The notes below the pieces were generated by a model. That model saw only the letters and a program-made list of their open reading frames with translations. It was not told where the DNA came from and made no database searches. A DNA stretch of 57,302 nucleotides from Puniceicoccaceae bacterium (GTDB lineage: Bacteria; Verrucomicrobiota; Verrucomicrobiia; Opitutales; Coraliomargaritaceae), in the NCBI GenBank assembly GCA_003331195.1, contig QOOZ01000049.1, positions 1 through 57,302 of the forward strand, given 5' to 3'. Each line of letters starts with the position of its first letter. Position 1 is the stretch's first letter. Of this stretch, positions 29,717-39,236 are shown in pieces. Position numbers and translations under genes: made by a program.

Positions 29717-30379
29717 TTAGAGGCGCATGTTTAGCACAACCTCGACGAGTTGATTTATCCCGCGCTCTGCCTCGATAATCGATTGGGCAAGCATGTAGGC
29801 TGGGGTTGTCACCACACGATTAGTTCGGTCGACCACGATCGAGTCGACTGAGCAGTCGACGTGATGAGCCCCTTTGGCCTCTATTGCAGCAACTGTGGTG
29901 GCATCGTTACCAATGGTCAATTTAACAGACTGCTCTCCGAGTGCTCGCGCTGCGAGGATAGGAGCGATACACATAAAGCCCTGCGGTTTGCCTGCTGTAT
30001 GAGTAGCTTGAATGAGATCGATTACGGCGGGATCAACATCATAATTGGCGCCGTCGAAGGCGTAACTGGACAAGTTTTTGGCCACCCCGAAGCCGCCCAC
30101 GTAGATAAATGCGTCAAAATCGTCCGCCTTTACGTTTTCTAATGGCAGAATTTTCCCCCGCGAAATACGTGCCGCCTCGATCATTACGTTACGATCTTCC
30201 TCTTCTAGTTCATCGCCGCTCGAATGATCAATTACTTGCCTCTGGGTAATATCCGGCGCTAGGCAACTCACCTCTGCGCCAGCTTTTTCCAGAGCGAGTA
30301 GTGTTAGTACAGACTCCTGGATCTCGGCGCCATCGTAGACGCCGCAACCAGACAAAATAACAGCAACCTTTGTTTTCAT
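29717..30379 (-). CDS. elbB: ElbB-type glyoxalase / DJ-1-PfpI family protein
   Basis: 220 aa from the ATG at 30379 (MKTKVAVILSGCGVYDGAEIQE). It belongs to the class-I glutamine-amidotransferase-like DJ-1 superfamily. GCGVYDGAEIQESV, FIYVGGFGVAKNL and MCIAPILAARAL, with a Cys at the nucleophile elbow, match ElbB (isoprenoid-biosynthesis-associated glyoxalase). The longer frame starting at 30508 would overlap the divergent helicase gene and lacks family similarity. A roughly 100-base divergent promoter region separates the two. Confidence 0.9.
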   Translation of the reverse strand: MKTKVAVILSGCGVYDGAEIQESVLTLLALEKAGAEVSCLAPDITQRQVIDHSSGDELEEEDRNVMIEAARISRGKILPLENVKADDFDAFIYVGGFGVAKNLSSYAFDGANYDVDPAVIDLIQATHTAGKPQGFMCIAPILAARALGEQSVKLTIGNDATTVAAIEAKGAHHVDCSVDSIVVDRTNRVVTTPAYMLAQSIIEAERGINQLVEVVLNMRL

Positions 30380-30483
30380 GATCCAAGATAATAAATGCTC
30401 CTTGCTATCCTGCAATTTTAATAGAACGAAATATTTCTGAGGGGTTGCATCCAATACGATATTTTGTCCGTTTCTAAAAGCAC

Positions 30484-33400
30484 ATGCCACTTCCTTCGAA
30501 ACCCGCACCTAGCTTTGACCGCAGCTTCCTCATTGAGTTGGGCGGGGGTATCGTCTTTCGGCAGGCTGAAAAGCTCTTTGAGTCCCACTTTGTTGAGTCA
30601 GCCGAGTGGGAGAGTCCCGTATTGACGGGGCTAGTCGACGGGGGTGACGGTATTTACACGCCAAAACTAAATCTTCGCTCCACTGTATTCGCTGTAAATA
30701 CCTGCACCTGTGCTGACGGTCGTAAGCGTAAAGTCTGTGTGCATGCCCTCGCCGCCGCGCTCCATTATGAAGCCCTTAAAAACGAAGCGGCACATATTCC
30801 GACAGCAGGAGAGGTTTTACCCCCAAAATCAGAACCTGCTCCCAAGCCCGAAAAGCCAAAAGTCCCCCGTGTAAGCTCCATAAAACTCGGTGAAGATGGT
30901 CTCCCGCTACGCTTGCTTATTTTCCTGCCGCCCAACTTGCCAGAAGCCGCTGATCGTGGAGGTATTGTCCTTAAATTTGATGCCGCCACAGGCCGCGAGA
31001 TCTTACCGCTGAACAAGCTCAACCCTCGCCAGAAATACAAAGTCGCTTCTAAGCAAGTCGCTGTGCTCAAACTCATCGAGTCGTGGTGTGGCGGTAAACT
31101 CGCCAGCCTTATCCAGCTTACAAGCGCACAAGTTCGCAAGCTCCTTGATGCCGTCGTAGGTGAGCCTATTGTGTATTGGGTTAAAAAGCCCAACGCTCCC
31201 ATTGTTTGGCAAGATGGCCAACTGACAGGCGTCTACGAATACCTTGGCGAACTGGAGACCGAACACGCAAGTATCGAGCCAGAGCCAGTCACCTTTGACG
31301 CGAGTTCGGCAAAGCGTCTCGACGCCAATCCGAGTAAGCTCCACACCCCTACTGACATTAAATTGCGCGAAAAAGCGAAGCCAAATCTACGCGCGATCGC
31401 TGAGGCCAAGCGCCCCAAACTTTGGGAAACAAAAAAAGAAGATTACCCTATTGCGAGCGAGGCTGCCGCTTCAATGGAGGGTCACTCGACAAGTCACGTC
31501 GTCGTCGATGGGTCCACTCACTATATTGCCATACGTCTGCCGTCGGGGGATAATGACGCTGTCCGGTCCCTGCGCACTATTCTTAAGGCGGAGGGCTTTC
31601 TGCTCGAGCCTAGTAATCGCAAGTGGTGGTTGCGCGATCGCCACAAGACGCTCAATTTCCTCGCAGCTCACTGGAAGGCACTCAAGGACGAATGGGAGGC
31701 CGAGTTCACGGATAACTTTGATGCTAAACTCAAAGAAGTCGAAATCTCTGCCCTCCAAATCGAAGCCAAAGAAGACGCGGGTAAATTCGCCCTCGCTATT
31801 ACCCTATGTGAGCAAACTGACGAAACGGATTTACGTCGTGCCCTTGCCAGTAGTAAAAACTACGTCGAGACCGAGAGAGGTGGGATCACCTTGCTCGACC
31901 GCAACTCAATTGAGCAACTGCACGAGATCGAGCGCGCCGTTAGCGGCCAAGCCGATCGCCCCTTTACTGCGACTTTCACAAAACGCCTCGACACGCGTGA
32001 GCTCTCTGATGTCGAAGACTTACTCGACGAACTCTGCGAAGGTTGGCAGCCACCTCAAGCTTGGCAGTCCCGCAGTCGAGCACTTAAAGAAGTCGGCGCC
32101 CTTGAACCCGCCCCGGTGCGCCCAGGATTTGACTCCATCTTGCGGACTTATCAACGGATTGGCACCGCATGGCTCTGGCACCTCTATCGCCATAAGCTCG
32201 GTGGCATCCTCGCTGACGAAATGGGGCTCGGCAAAACTCTTCAGGCGCTTGCTTTGATCGAGTGTATTCGAAACCAGGAGAGCCATTTGACAGTGGTAGG
32301 TCAGGAGCGGTATCCCGCACTCGTCGTCTGTCCAGCCAGCCTTGTGGAGAACTGGCAACGTGAGTCTGCCCGTTTCACCCCTAACTTAAAAACTCTTAAG
32401 CACCACGGTAGTAAGCGTGCTAAAGAGCCCAACGTACTTGAAGAGTATGACATTGTAATCACCTCCTACGGCACACTCCGCCAAGACGCTGAACTGCTTG
32501 GCTTAATGGACTGGTGTGTCGTGATCGGGGATGAAGCGCAGCATATTAAAAACCGTCGCAGCCAAAATGCTAAAACATTGATGAGTCTTCACGCTGGGGG
32601 CCGATTTCTTCTCACCGGCACGCCCGTCGAAAACTCCCTCGACGATCTTTTCTCACTCTTCAGTTTTCTTATGCCAGGCTATATAGATAAGCCCACTGGA
32701 AAGCTCAGCTTAGACGATAAAACATGGCACAATCAACGCCAGACTGAGCGTGCTGCTGCTTACATCCTCCGCCGCACGAAAACCGAAGTGGCGCCCGAAT
32801 TGCCTGATAAGATTGAAAAAACTTTTTTCTGTGAACTTGGCAGTCAGCAACAACGCTTTTACCAAGAAACTCTGGAGAAAACTCGTCGTGATATTTTCAA
32901 TTTAGAAATGTCTGGTGCGAACCGAGGTCGCGTTCAATTCGCCGCTTTTACCGAACTACTGCGCTTACGCCAAGCTTGTGTTGATCCACGCATTCTAGAC
33001 GAAGATTTCCCTGCAAATGAAAGCGCTAAACTCGCCGCCTTCGACGAAGTTCTCGACGAGTGTCTAGACGCTGGTAGCCGTATTCTCGTCTTCTCCAGTT
33101 TCGTCACTGCACTCAAGCTACTCGCTCAACACTTAGAGAATAATGACCACAAGTTTTGCTACCTCGACGGAAGTACTAAAAACCGTTTAGCGATCTGTGA
33201 TCAGTTTAACGAAGATGAAAGCATTCCGGTCTTCTTGATTTCACTCAAAGCTGGCGGCACGGGTCTCAACCTAACCGGAGCCGATACCGTTATTCACTAC
33301 GATCCATGGTGGAATCCCGCTGCTGAAGCCCAAGCGACGGATCGTGCTCACCGTATCGGGCAATCAAAAGTCGTGACCAGTATCAAGCTAATCGCAGCCA

Positions 33401-33528
33401 ATACCGTCGAAGAAAAGGTCTTAGAGCTTCAAGCCCGTAAAGCCGAAATCTTGAGAGAACTTTTTGAAGAGTCCGAAGCCGTGAATGCCAAAGTCAGTCT
33501 CGATGACATCAAACAGTTAATTAGCTAA
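30484..33528 (+). CDS. SNF2-family helicase with SWIM zinc finger
   Basis: 1014 aa ATP-dependent DNA translocase of the Rad54/HepA class. An N-terminal SWIM motif C-T-C-(x)8-C-V-H lies at about 77-91, followed by a long linker region (100-530). Helicase motif I is [13 protein letters not shown] (about 578-590), then motif Ia, Walker B DEAQHIKN (about 684), LTGTPVEN, and the C-terminal RecA domain with [24 protein letters not shown] and the motif VI RAHRIGQ. It may remodel protein-DNA complexes or assist transcription and repair. It stands alone, diverging from elbB. Confidence 0.93.
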   Translation: MPLPSKPAPSFDRSFLIELGGGIVFRQAEKLFESHFVESAEWESPVLTGLVDGGDGIYTPKLNLRSTVFAVNTCTCADGRKRKVCVHALAAALHYEALKNEAAHIPTAGEVLPPKSEPAPKPEKPKVPRVSSIKLGEDGLPLRLLIFLPPNLPEAADRGGIVLKFDAATGREILPLNKLNPRQKYKVASKQVAVLKLIESWCGGKLASLIQLTSAQVRKLLDAVVGEPIVYWVKKPNAPIVWQDGQLTGVYEYLGELETEHASIEPEPVTFDASSAKRLDANPSKLHTPTDIKLREKAKPNLRAIAEAKRPKLWETKKEDYPIASEAAASMEGHSTSHVVVDGSTHYIAIRLPSGDNDAVRSLRTILKAEGFLLEPSNRKWWLRDRHKTLNFLAAHWKALKDEWEAEFTDNFDAKLKEVEISALQIEAKEDAGKFALAITLCEQTDETDLRRALASSKNYVETERGGITLLDRNSIEQLHEIERAVSGQADRPFTATFTKRLDTRELSDVEDLLDELCEGWQPPQAWQSRSRALKEVGALEPAPVRPGFDSILRTYQRIGTAWLWHLYRHKLGGILADEMGLGKTLQALALIECIRNQESHLTVVGQERYPALVVCPASLVENWQRESARFTPNLKTLKHHGSKRAKEPNVLEEYDIVITSYGTLRQDAELLGLMDWCVVIGDEAQHIKNRRSQNAKTLMSLHAGGRFLLTGTPVENSLDDLFSLFSFLMPGYIDKPTGKLSLDDKTWHNQRQTERAAAYILRRTKTEVAPELPDKIEKTFFCELGSQQQRFYQETLEKTRRDIFNLEMSGANRGRVQFAAFTELLRLRQACVDPRILDEDFPANESAKLAAFDEVLDECLDAGSRILVFSSFVTALKLLAQHLENNDHKFCYLDGSTKNRLAICDQFNEDESIPVFLISLKAGGTGLNLTGADTVIHYDPWWNPAAEAQATDRAHRIGQSKVVTSIKLIAANTVEEKVLELQARKAEILRELFEESEAVNAKVSLDDIKQLIS

Positions 33529-33548
33529 AAGATAAGGGTTCTTAGAGC

Positions 33549-34340
33549 CTAGCCACAATAAACCGTGATTCGATCTTTTGCGGCCTCTAGTTCACTCTCT
33601 GTCATGAGTAGACAAGCCGTCGACCAGGCGTCTGCGCAAGCGGCTTCTTCGTGGATCACCCTTACCCGTGCGTGGGCGTAATGTGTGAATTTTGTCCGTC
33701 GCGGGGAGACGATGTGGCTACCTTGTATTTCGGTTCCAGACACACTTAATGCTTGGTTCTTAAGTTCTACAATGGGCATATCTCTTGAGCCCGTGAGCTC
33801 GATCTTCCATGTACTTTCTCCGAAGGCGAGCTGTGTGCTGGTCCCAGCGGAGGCGAGGCCACCTTTGATCCCTAAATCAAGGAGGAGTGGTGCGATACGG
33901 TCGAGCGCATAACCCTTTCCAATACCACCGAGGTCAATTTCACGACCAGCTTCGACGCAGTGGATGGCAGGTCGGTCTGGATCAACCATTAGTTGCCCTA
34001 TGAGCTCAGGCGCGATGCCTTTTAACTTATTTTTTTCATGCTCAATTTGCCGCCCTAGTGTGATGTCGAAAAGACCATCGGTATCGATATAAATTTTTAG
34101 GGCGATACGCATACATTCGTAACAAGTCTCGCTAATAAAAAGGGACTGTCCGCTCTGCATGGAGTTAATTTGAGAGACGTCGCTTCCGGATATGTAGCGA
34201 CTGAGGGCGTTTTCAATCTCATCGATTAATGCAAAGGCTTGATTTGCGGCATCGCGCGCGTGATCGGCCTGCGCATGAATAAGACGCAGGGTAAAGGTCG
34301 TCTTCATTGCCTCATGTGTGTAAGTATGTGCGTTGATCAT
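33549..34340 (-). CDS. apbE: FAD:protein FMN transferase (ApbE family)
   Basis: 263 aa flavin transferase that attaches FMN to Thr/Ser of target proteins such as Rnf/NQR subunits. SDVSQINSM, GLFDITLGRQIEHEKN, the FAD-binding DLGGIGKGYALDRIAPLL and CADAWSTACLLM are diagnostic. The ATG at 34340 overlaps the stop of the upstream gene by ATGA, which decides the start over the longer 34358 option. It is shorter than most ApbE proteins and lacks a lipobox, suggesting a cytoplasmic form. No Rnf/NQR genes are nearby. Confidence 0.88.
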   Translation of the reverse strand: MINAHTYTHEAMKTTFTLRLIHAQADHARDAANQAFALIDEIENALSRYISGSDVSQINSMQSGQSLFISETCYECMRIALKIYIDTDGLFDITLGRQIEHEKNKLKGIAPELIGQLMVDPDRPAIHCVEAGREIDLGGIGKGYALDRIAPLLLDLGIKGGLASAGTSTQLAFGESTWKIELTGSRDMPIVELKNQALSVSGTEIQGSHIVSPRRTKFTHYAHARVRVIHEEAACADAWSTACLLMTESELEAAKDRITVYCG

Positions 34341-35848
34341 GGCCGAGTTTCGATCCATTTTTTCCAGAGATCCTTACGTAGATAGAGAGTCATGGAGACA
34401 TTAGCCCTTAGTCCTCGTGGAAAGGCGACATGGCTATCGCTAAGGAGGGCATTGGTAGTTTGAACGGAATCTTCTACGACAAAGACAAATGGAGCGTCTA
34501 TCATATTTACTTCGGGTTGATCCCAATATCCGATGCTATTAAACATTCGTAGATACCACGGCAGTGGCCAGTAACCGTTGCCGACTACTGCGACAGTTTG
34601 GTCTTCGATTTCGGGAGTCATCTCAACAAGTTGCATAAGCCAAGCCTCCAAAGATACGAGATCGCGGCTTGTCGATACGTATGCGTAGGGTAATCGAGCA
34701 TCATTCTCAAAACCTTGGTTAGCGGCGATGCTCTGCTGAGTTTGAAAAACAAGTGTCATCAGTATGAAACATCCTAGGCAGATTTGGGTGATACGATGGT
34801 AGGACCCAATCATACTGAGGCAGAAGCCTGAGAGCAGACAGACATGCACCCACGGTAAGAGCATCAACCAAGGAGTTTTATAATCGATGCTGCTATAGAT
34901 CCCGACTTGTATGATGGAGGCTAAGGCAATTAGCACGATGGCGCTGCGTAGTTTGGGCCAGCGCACAGCGTAGATGCACGCCACGACCGATAAAACGAAG
35001 ACCAAGCCTTCTGTCCACCATTGGCCTAGCAGGTGCTTAGGCCAGAGGAGTAAGCCCATATAGTAAGTGAGTGGTTTATCGTGTCCGAGTGTCGTTTCAT
35101 AGACTAGGAAGGTGCGAAAAGCGTCGGTGATGCCATCTGGATAACGAAAGCCGTTGCTATAGAAAAAAGCAGACACCAATAAGGCGCTCAAGCTGGCGAT
35201 GCCAGTAGGGATGAGATAGTTCGTGAATTTTCGTTTTTCTGAATCTCGACCGAGATGGATGAGGGGAATACAAGTGACTAGGCCGATTATCCAAGCGAGT
35301 AGCGTGATGACGAATGTCTCTTTGGTGGCGAACATGCAGCCTACGAAAATGCCCGCGAATAGTGCATTTTTCATGTTCGGATCTTTATATAGGCGGTAGG
35401 TAAAGGTCAGCCCAAGTAGTCCGAAAAGAGCTAGCCAGCTTTCGTGAATATACATGCGACTGTAGTAGACAAGTAAGGGTGAGGTGGCGAGTAGGGCAGC
35501 ACTCAATGCGGCTCCATAATCACCCATTACACCCCGCCAGAGTAGAGGTGATAGGCATAGTAGTATGCCAGCTATTACTGAGCTGAGGCGTAGTGTTTCG
35601 ATTGAGAGACTTTGCCAAATCGTTTCACTACGCACCCGCGCGAGTGGCTCGGTCAGCAAGCTGAGTAATGGGCCATGGAAATGGTTTGGATTGAACTGAT
35701 AGTCACCTGTTAGTCGTTGCGATAGGATACGCGCGCCGGTTGCCTCATCTGCATGGATAGGGCGTGTCTCTAGGTTGCATAAGCGGAGCACGCCCGCAAA
35801 GGTAATGATGATCAGCCAAGTAAGGCATACGAGAGTACGGTGTTGCAT
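34337..35848 (-). CDS. Agl23-like (TIGR03663-type) polytopic membrane protein
   Basis: 503 aa with about 10-12 membrane helices. It has a GT39/ArnT-like N-terminus: RPIHADEATGARIL with an acidic pair in the first periplasmic loop, then NPNHFHGPLLSLL. The pattern matches the TIGR03663 family, linked in archaea to Agl23 flippase-associated function. It likely acts on lipid-linked sugars, but this is inferred. It is translationally coupled to apbE (ATGA), and a GT2 glycosyltransferase diverges 87 bases away. Confidence 0.78.
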   Translation of the reverse strand: MQHRTLVCLTWLIIITFAGVLRLCNLETRPIHADEATGARILSQRLTGDYQFNPNHFHGPLLSLLTEPLARVRSETIWQSLSIETLRLSSVIAGILLCLSPLLWRGVMGDYGAALSAALLATSPLLVYYSRMYIHESWLALFGLLGLTFTYRLYKDPNMKNALFAGIFVGCMFATKETFVITLLAWIIGLVTCIPLIHLGRDSEKRKFTNYLIPTGIASLSALLVSAFFYSNGFRYPDGITDAFRTFLVYETTLGHDKPLTYYMGLLLWPKHLLGQWWTEGLVFVLSVVACIYAVRWPKLRSAIVLIALASIIQVGIYSSIDYKTPWLMLLPWVHVCLLSGFCLSMIGSYHRITQICLGCFILMTLVFQTQQSIAANQGFENDARLPYAYVSTSRDLVSLEAWLMQLVEMTPEIEDQTVAVVGNGYWPLPWYLRMFNSIGYWDQPEVNMIDAPFVFVVEDSVQTTNALLSDSHVAFPRGLRANVSMTLYLRKDLWKKWIETRP

Positions 35849-35935
35849 TGATGATGATTGAGGCGGACTTGTTAGCAGTCTGCAAACCTGCTTTGCTGTT
35901 GAGCTATTCCGTGTGCTTATTTTATCTTACATCAT

Positions 35936-36688
35936 ATGCCTGTTACGCTACCAAAGTTTTTACTCGTGACTCCCGTCTGGAATGATTCGGTTCGTCTAGA
36001 GCACTTTGGGGTGAAATTGGCTAAAGCCCTGGCTGTATCAGGTTTGAATTTAACTTGGGTGATCGCGGATGATGGTTCGGATACTGAAGAAGTTGAACAA
36101 TTGCAGCGGCTCAAGGAAAAATTCAGTCAAATTTATTCAGACGTGGTTTTACACCTCCACCCAGAACGTAGCTTCAAGGGGGGTGCCATTTATCAAAGTT
36201 GGCAGCAGTTCCCTGATGTCGATTTTTACGCCTTCGTCGATGCCGATGGGGCGATCAGCGCGGATGAGCTTATACGAATGTTAAATTGCGCAGGTAATAG
36301 CGAAAATCCAGATATGAGCTTTATCGCTGTGCGTCAGTTTTCCGGCCCACTGGCCGTGAACCGCTCATTGCTCCGTAAAGCGACTTTTCACCTTTTTCGG
36401 ATACTGGTGCGTGGCATTGTGGGCTTAAAATGGATGGATACACAATGTGGTGCTAAAGTGATCTCAGGTAGGTCTTATCGTGCAGTCCGCGAGCATCTCG
36501 TGGAGGGTGGTTTTGTCTTTGATGTGGAATTGCTGGCGACTTTGCAGCAATATACTTGGCCGATCACCGAGTTGCCGATTATGTGGCAAGAGATATCTGG
36601 TAGTAAGCTGTACCTTTGGAGAGATCTTTTGACTATGACGGGGGGCTTGATGCGTATCCGAAGACGCTTGAATGCTTCTGCTCTTTAG
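35936..36688 (+). CDS. GT2-family glycosyltransferase (dolichol/polyprenyl-phosphate type)
   Basis: 250 aa GT-A fold enzyme. The N-terminal nucleotide-binding segment is LLVTPVWNDSVRLEHF and VIADDGSDTEEVEQL, with the DxD motif as FVDADGAISADEL (about 101-107). WMDTQCGAKVISG resembles the polyprenyl-phosphate glycosyltransferase TDTQCGFK box. No C-terminal membrane helices are obvious. It may charge a lipid carrier that the divergent Agl23-like protein uses; this is inference from position. Confidence 0.85.
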   Translation: MPVTLPKFLLVTPVWNDSVRLEHFGVKLAKALAVSGLNLTWVIADDGSDTEEVEQLQRLKEKFSQIYSDVVLHLHPERSFKGGAIYQSWQQFPDVDFYAFVDADGAISADELIRMLNCAGNSENPDMSFIAVRQFSGPLAVNRSLLRKATFHLFRILVRGIVGLKWMDTQCGAKVISGRSYRAVREHLVEGGFVFDVELLATLQQYTWPITELPIMWQEISGSKLYLWRDLLTMTGGLMRIRRRLNASAL

Positions 36689-36840
36689 TTAATCTTTATG
36701 AACAGATGCCTATAATAAAAATATCCAACTATTCAGGCGAATGATCCAATGCCTACATGCATAGTTTGGTGTAATGTGCATCGCAGGTGTTTAACTTCCA
36801 TACCAATGTGAAATTGGCTTAATTATCCCTTACTCTACAT

Positions 36841-37815
36841 ATGATTTATTCCTTAAATTCCCTAATTATTCTTTTGCTTACGGTTCAGTTTGCTTTTTCT
36901 GAGGTAACGACCTTCGACTGGAAACCGTCCTTTAATGATCCGCCTGTTCCTCGAGATAGACTCAAAGCCATTGGGGCTGCCTTGCCAGACATTGCCTTGG
37001 CAGTGCCTGATTCGCCTCGCAAGATTTTGATCTTTAGTGCCACTGCGGGTTTTAGGCATGCCTCCATTGCCACTGGCAAGGTAGCGCTAGATAGGATGGG
37101 TATCAAGACGGGTGCCTATCAAGCATTGATTAGCGACGATCCTGAAAACTTCGAGATCGATGTATTAAATACTTTTGATGCGGTCGTTTTGCTTAGTCCG
37201 ACACTAGATTTTTTCATGCCGTCGAACAAGTTACGGAAGGACTTCAGTGATGCTCAATGGAGCTGGCTCCAAGCAAGGCATGTGCGTTTGATCGCTAATC
37301 TAGTTCAGTTTGTCCATGCTGGTGGTGGCCTAGTTGGTATCCACGCCGCGACGGATTCTTGTTACGAAGATGAAGACTACGGGGAAATGATCGGTGGTTA
37401 TTTCTGGGGGCATCCTTGGAGCTGGCGTCATAATGTGACAATCTCGATTGAAGACTCAGAACACGCGCTCATAAAGCCTGTCTTCGGTGATATGTCTGAT
37501 TTTCGGATTCAGGAGGAGATCTACCAGTTCAAAGAAGAGCCTTATTCGCGTGAAAAGCTGCGCGTGCTATTAAGCCTGGATGTTGAACGTAGCGATGAGC
37601 CGATGGCGAAGGTGCCATTACGCAGAACTTGCGGCGATTATGCAATTAGTTGGGTGCAGAGCGTCGGTGAAGGACGTGTTTTTTATACTAACCTTGGACA
37701 CAATCATCACATTTATACCGATCCATTGTTGCTCAAGCACTTTCTTGCAGGCATCCAATTTGCCACGGGCGACATCGAGGCAGACACTAGACCAAGTGCA
37801 TCTCTTGAAAAATAA
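36841..37815 (+). CDS. Secreted ThuA-domain protein
   Basis: 324 aa with a signal peptide (residues 1-20, ending AFSEV). The ThuA/trehalose-utilisation fold spans about 58-300: KILIFSATAGFRHASIATG, LVGIHAATDSCYEDEDYGEMIGGYF and GEGRVFYTNLGHN. ThuA proteins are glutamine-amidotransferase-like proteins implicated in keto-disaccharide use. It is the first gene of a plus-strand trio with a Gfo/Idh/MocA oxidoreductase (30 bases later) and a DUF1080 protein. Confidence 0.88.
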   Translation: MIYSLNSLIILLLTVQFAFSEVTTFDWKPSFNDPPVPRDRLKAIGAALPDIALAVPDSPRKILIFSATAGFRHASIATGKVALDRMGIKTGAYQALISDDPENFEIDVLNTFDAVVLLSPTLDFFMPSNKLRKDFSDAQWSWLQARHVRLIANLVQFVHAGGGLVGIHAATDSCYEDEDYGEMIGGYFWGHPWSWRHNVTISIEDSEHALIKPVFGDMSDFRIQEEIYQFKEEPYSREKLRVLLSLDVERSDEPMAKVPLRRTCGDYAISWVQSVGEGRVFYTNLGHNHHIYTDPLLLKHFLAGIQFATGDIEADTRPSASLEK

Positions 37816-37845
37816 ATCTACTCTAGTAGATCATTTATAAAGACT

Positions 37846-39219
37846 ATGAAGACTACGATTAATCGTCGCACTTTTCTCAAAACGACTGCAGCGACGACTG
37901 CGGGGGCCTTTATTCTACCACGGTTCTCGATTGGGCAGGCGGGTCCATCGGCCAATAGTAAGGTTAATATTGCGATGATTGGTGCTGCTGGAATTGCAGG
38001 AATGGCTTACAACGGGTGTAAGGGGGAAAATATTGTCGCACTTTGCGATATTGATCGCCGTCGTTTTCCAGAATGGGCAGCAAGAAAAGGCACGCCCACC
38101 TATTCTGATTTTCGGGTCATGCTCGATAAAATGGGAAGCGAGATTGATGCTGTCTGTATTAATACCCCTGACCACACGCATTTTGCAGCTACCTTGGATT
38201 CGATGCAGAGAGGCAAGCACGTTTGCACGCAAAAACCTCTCACTCATAATATTTGGGAAGCACGCACATTACGTAAGGCGAAGGATAAATATGGCGTTGT
38301 CACGAACATGGCTAATCAAGGTCATACTAGCGATGGGATACGTACAATGCGCGAGTGGTATGAAGCCGATGTATTCGGTCAGATCACTGAAGTGCACTTA
38401 GGCATAAGGGGGCCAAATTGGGAGAGTAAGTATTTTGAGAAACCAGTTCAAATGCCTCCTAGAAGTCAGCCTATTCCTGAAGAAGTCGACTGGGATCTTT
38501 GGTTAGGTCCGGCTCGGGAGACTGCTTACAATGAAATCTACCATCCTCTTACATGGCGTGGTTTTAATGATTTCGGAACGGGGCAATTTGGAGATTGGTT
38601 TTGCCACACAGGTGACGGTCCAGTCTGGATATTAGATCTTTACGACCCGATTGTGGTCGAATGCGTGGAGCGAGGTCCTGCGCTCGAAGGTATGATTCCC
38701 GATTACAGTGTCGTGCGCTATGACTTCCCCGCCCGTGGTGATAAGACTGCCTGCTCCATGTATTGGTACGAGGGGGCCCGCAATGGGGGCACCCGCATTA
38801 AATCACCGCCAGAGTGGGATTTGGGTAAGATACCTGATGGGGGTTCATTCTGGTATGGTGAGAAACAAAATGCTTATTTAGATAATCGATCTAATAACCC
38901 TCGCCTAACGAGCAGAGAGGTTTTTCAAGACTTTAAAGAAAATACCATTATCGAGAAAAAATACCCTCGTATAAAGCAAGAGGGGCCTTTTGCCGAATGG
39001 GTGGCTGCAATCAAAGGTGATCTCTCTGAGTGTGGGTCAAACTTTGACTATGCCGCGCCCTTGACTGAGGTAGCGCTTCTTGGGGTATTAGCGCAGCGCT
39101 TCGGCGGGCGTATCGAATGGGACCCAGTCAAGGGTGTCTTGAACCGTCCAGAGTTGAATGCATTTATAAAAGAACCTGTCCGCGATGGGTGGCAATACGG
39201 GGAAGATCTTTGGTCATAA
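37846..39219 (+). CDS. Tat-exported Gfo/Idh/MocA-family oxidoreductase
   Basis: 457 aa NAD(P)-dependent sugar oxidoreductase. The twin-arginine signal NRRTFLKTTA begins at residue 6, so the enzyme is exported folded with its cofactor. NIAMIGAAGIAGMAYNG is the Rossmann motif and DAVCINTPDHTHFA and HVCTQKPLTHNIWEAR the Gfo/Idh signature with the catalytic Lys. The C-terminal half carries the DLWLGP and THPLTWRGFNDFGTG-like pattern (here YHPLTWRGFNDFGTG) common in Planctomycetes-Verrucomicrobia-Chlamydiae members. It is probably co-transcribed with the genes on both sides. Confidence 0.93.
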   Translation: MKTTINRRTFLKTTAATTAGAFILPRFSIGQAGPSANSKVNIAMIGAAGIAGMAYNGCKGENIVALCDIDRRRFPEWAARKGTPTYSDFRVMLDKMGSEIDAVCINTPDHTHFAATLDSMQRGKHVCTQKPLTHNIWEARTLRKAKDKYGVVTNMANQGHTSDGIRTMREWYEADVFGQITEVHLGIRGPNWESKYFEKPVQMPPRSQPIPEEVDWDLWLGPARETAYNEIYHPLTWRGFNDFGTGQFGDWFCHTGDGPVWILDLYDPIVVECVERGPALEGMIPDYSVVRYDFPARGDKTACSMYWYEGARNGGTRIKSPPEWDLGKIPDGGSFWYGEKQNAYLDNRSNNPRLTSREVFQDFKENTIIEKKYPRIKQEGPFAEWVAAIKGDLSECGSNFDYAAPLTEVALLGVLAQRFGGRIEWDPVKGVLNRPELNAFIKEPVRDGWQYGEDLWS

Positions 39220-39236
39220 TCTTGGCCAATTAAAAG

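Noticed and set aside
31244..32257. 337-codon plus-strand frame
   Set aside because: It lies entirely inside the SNF2 helicase gene in another frame, with low-complexity basic composition and no domain.
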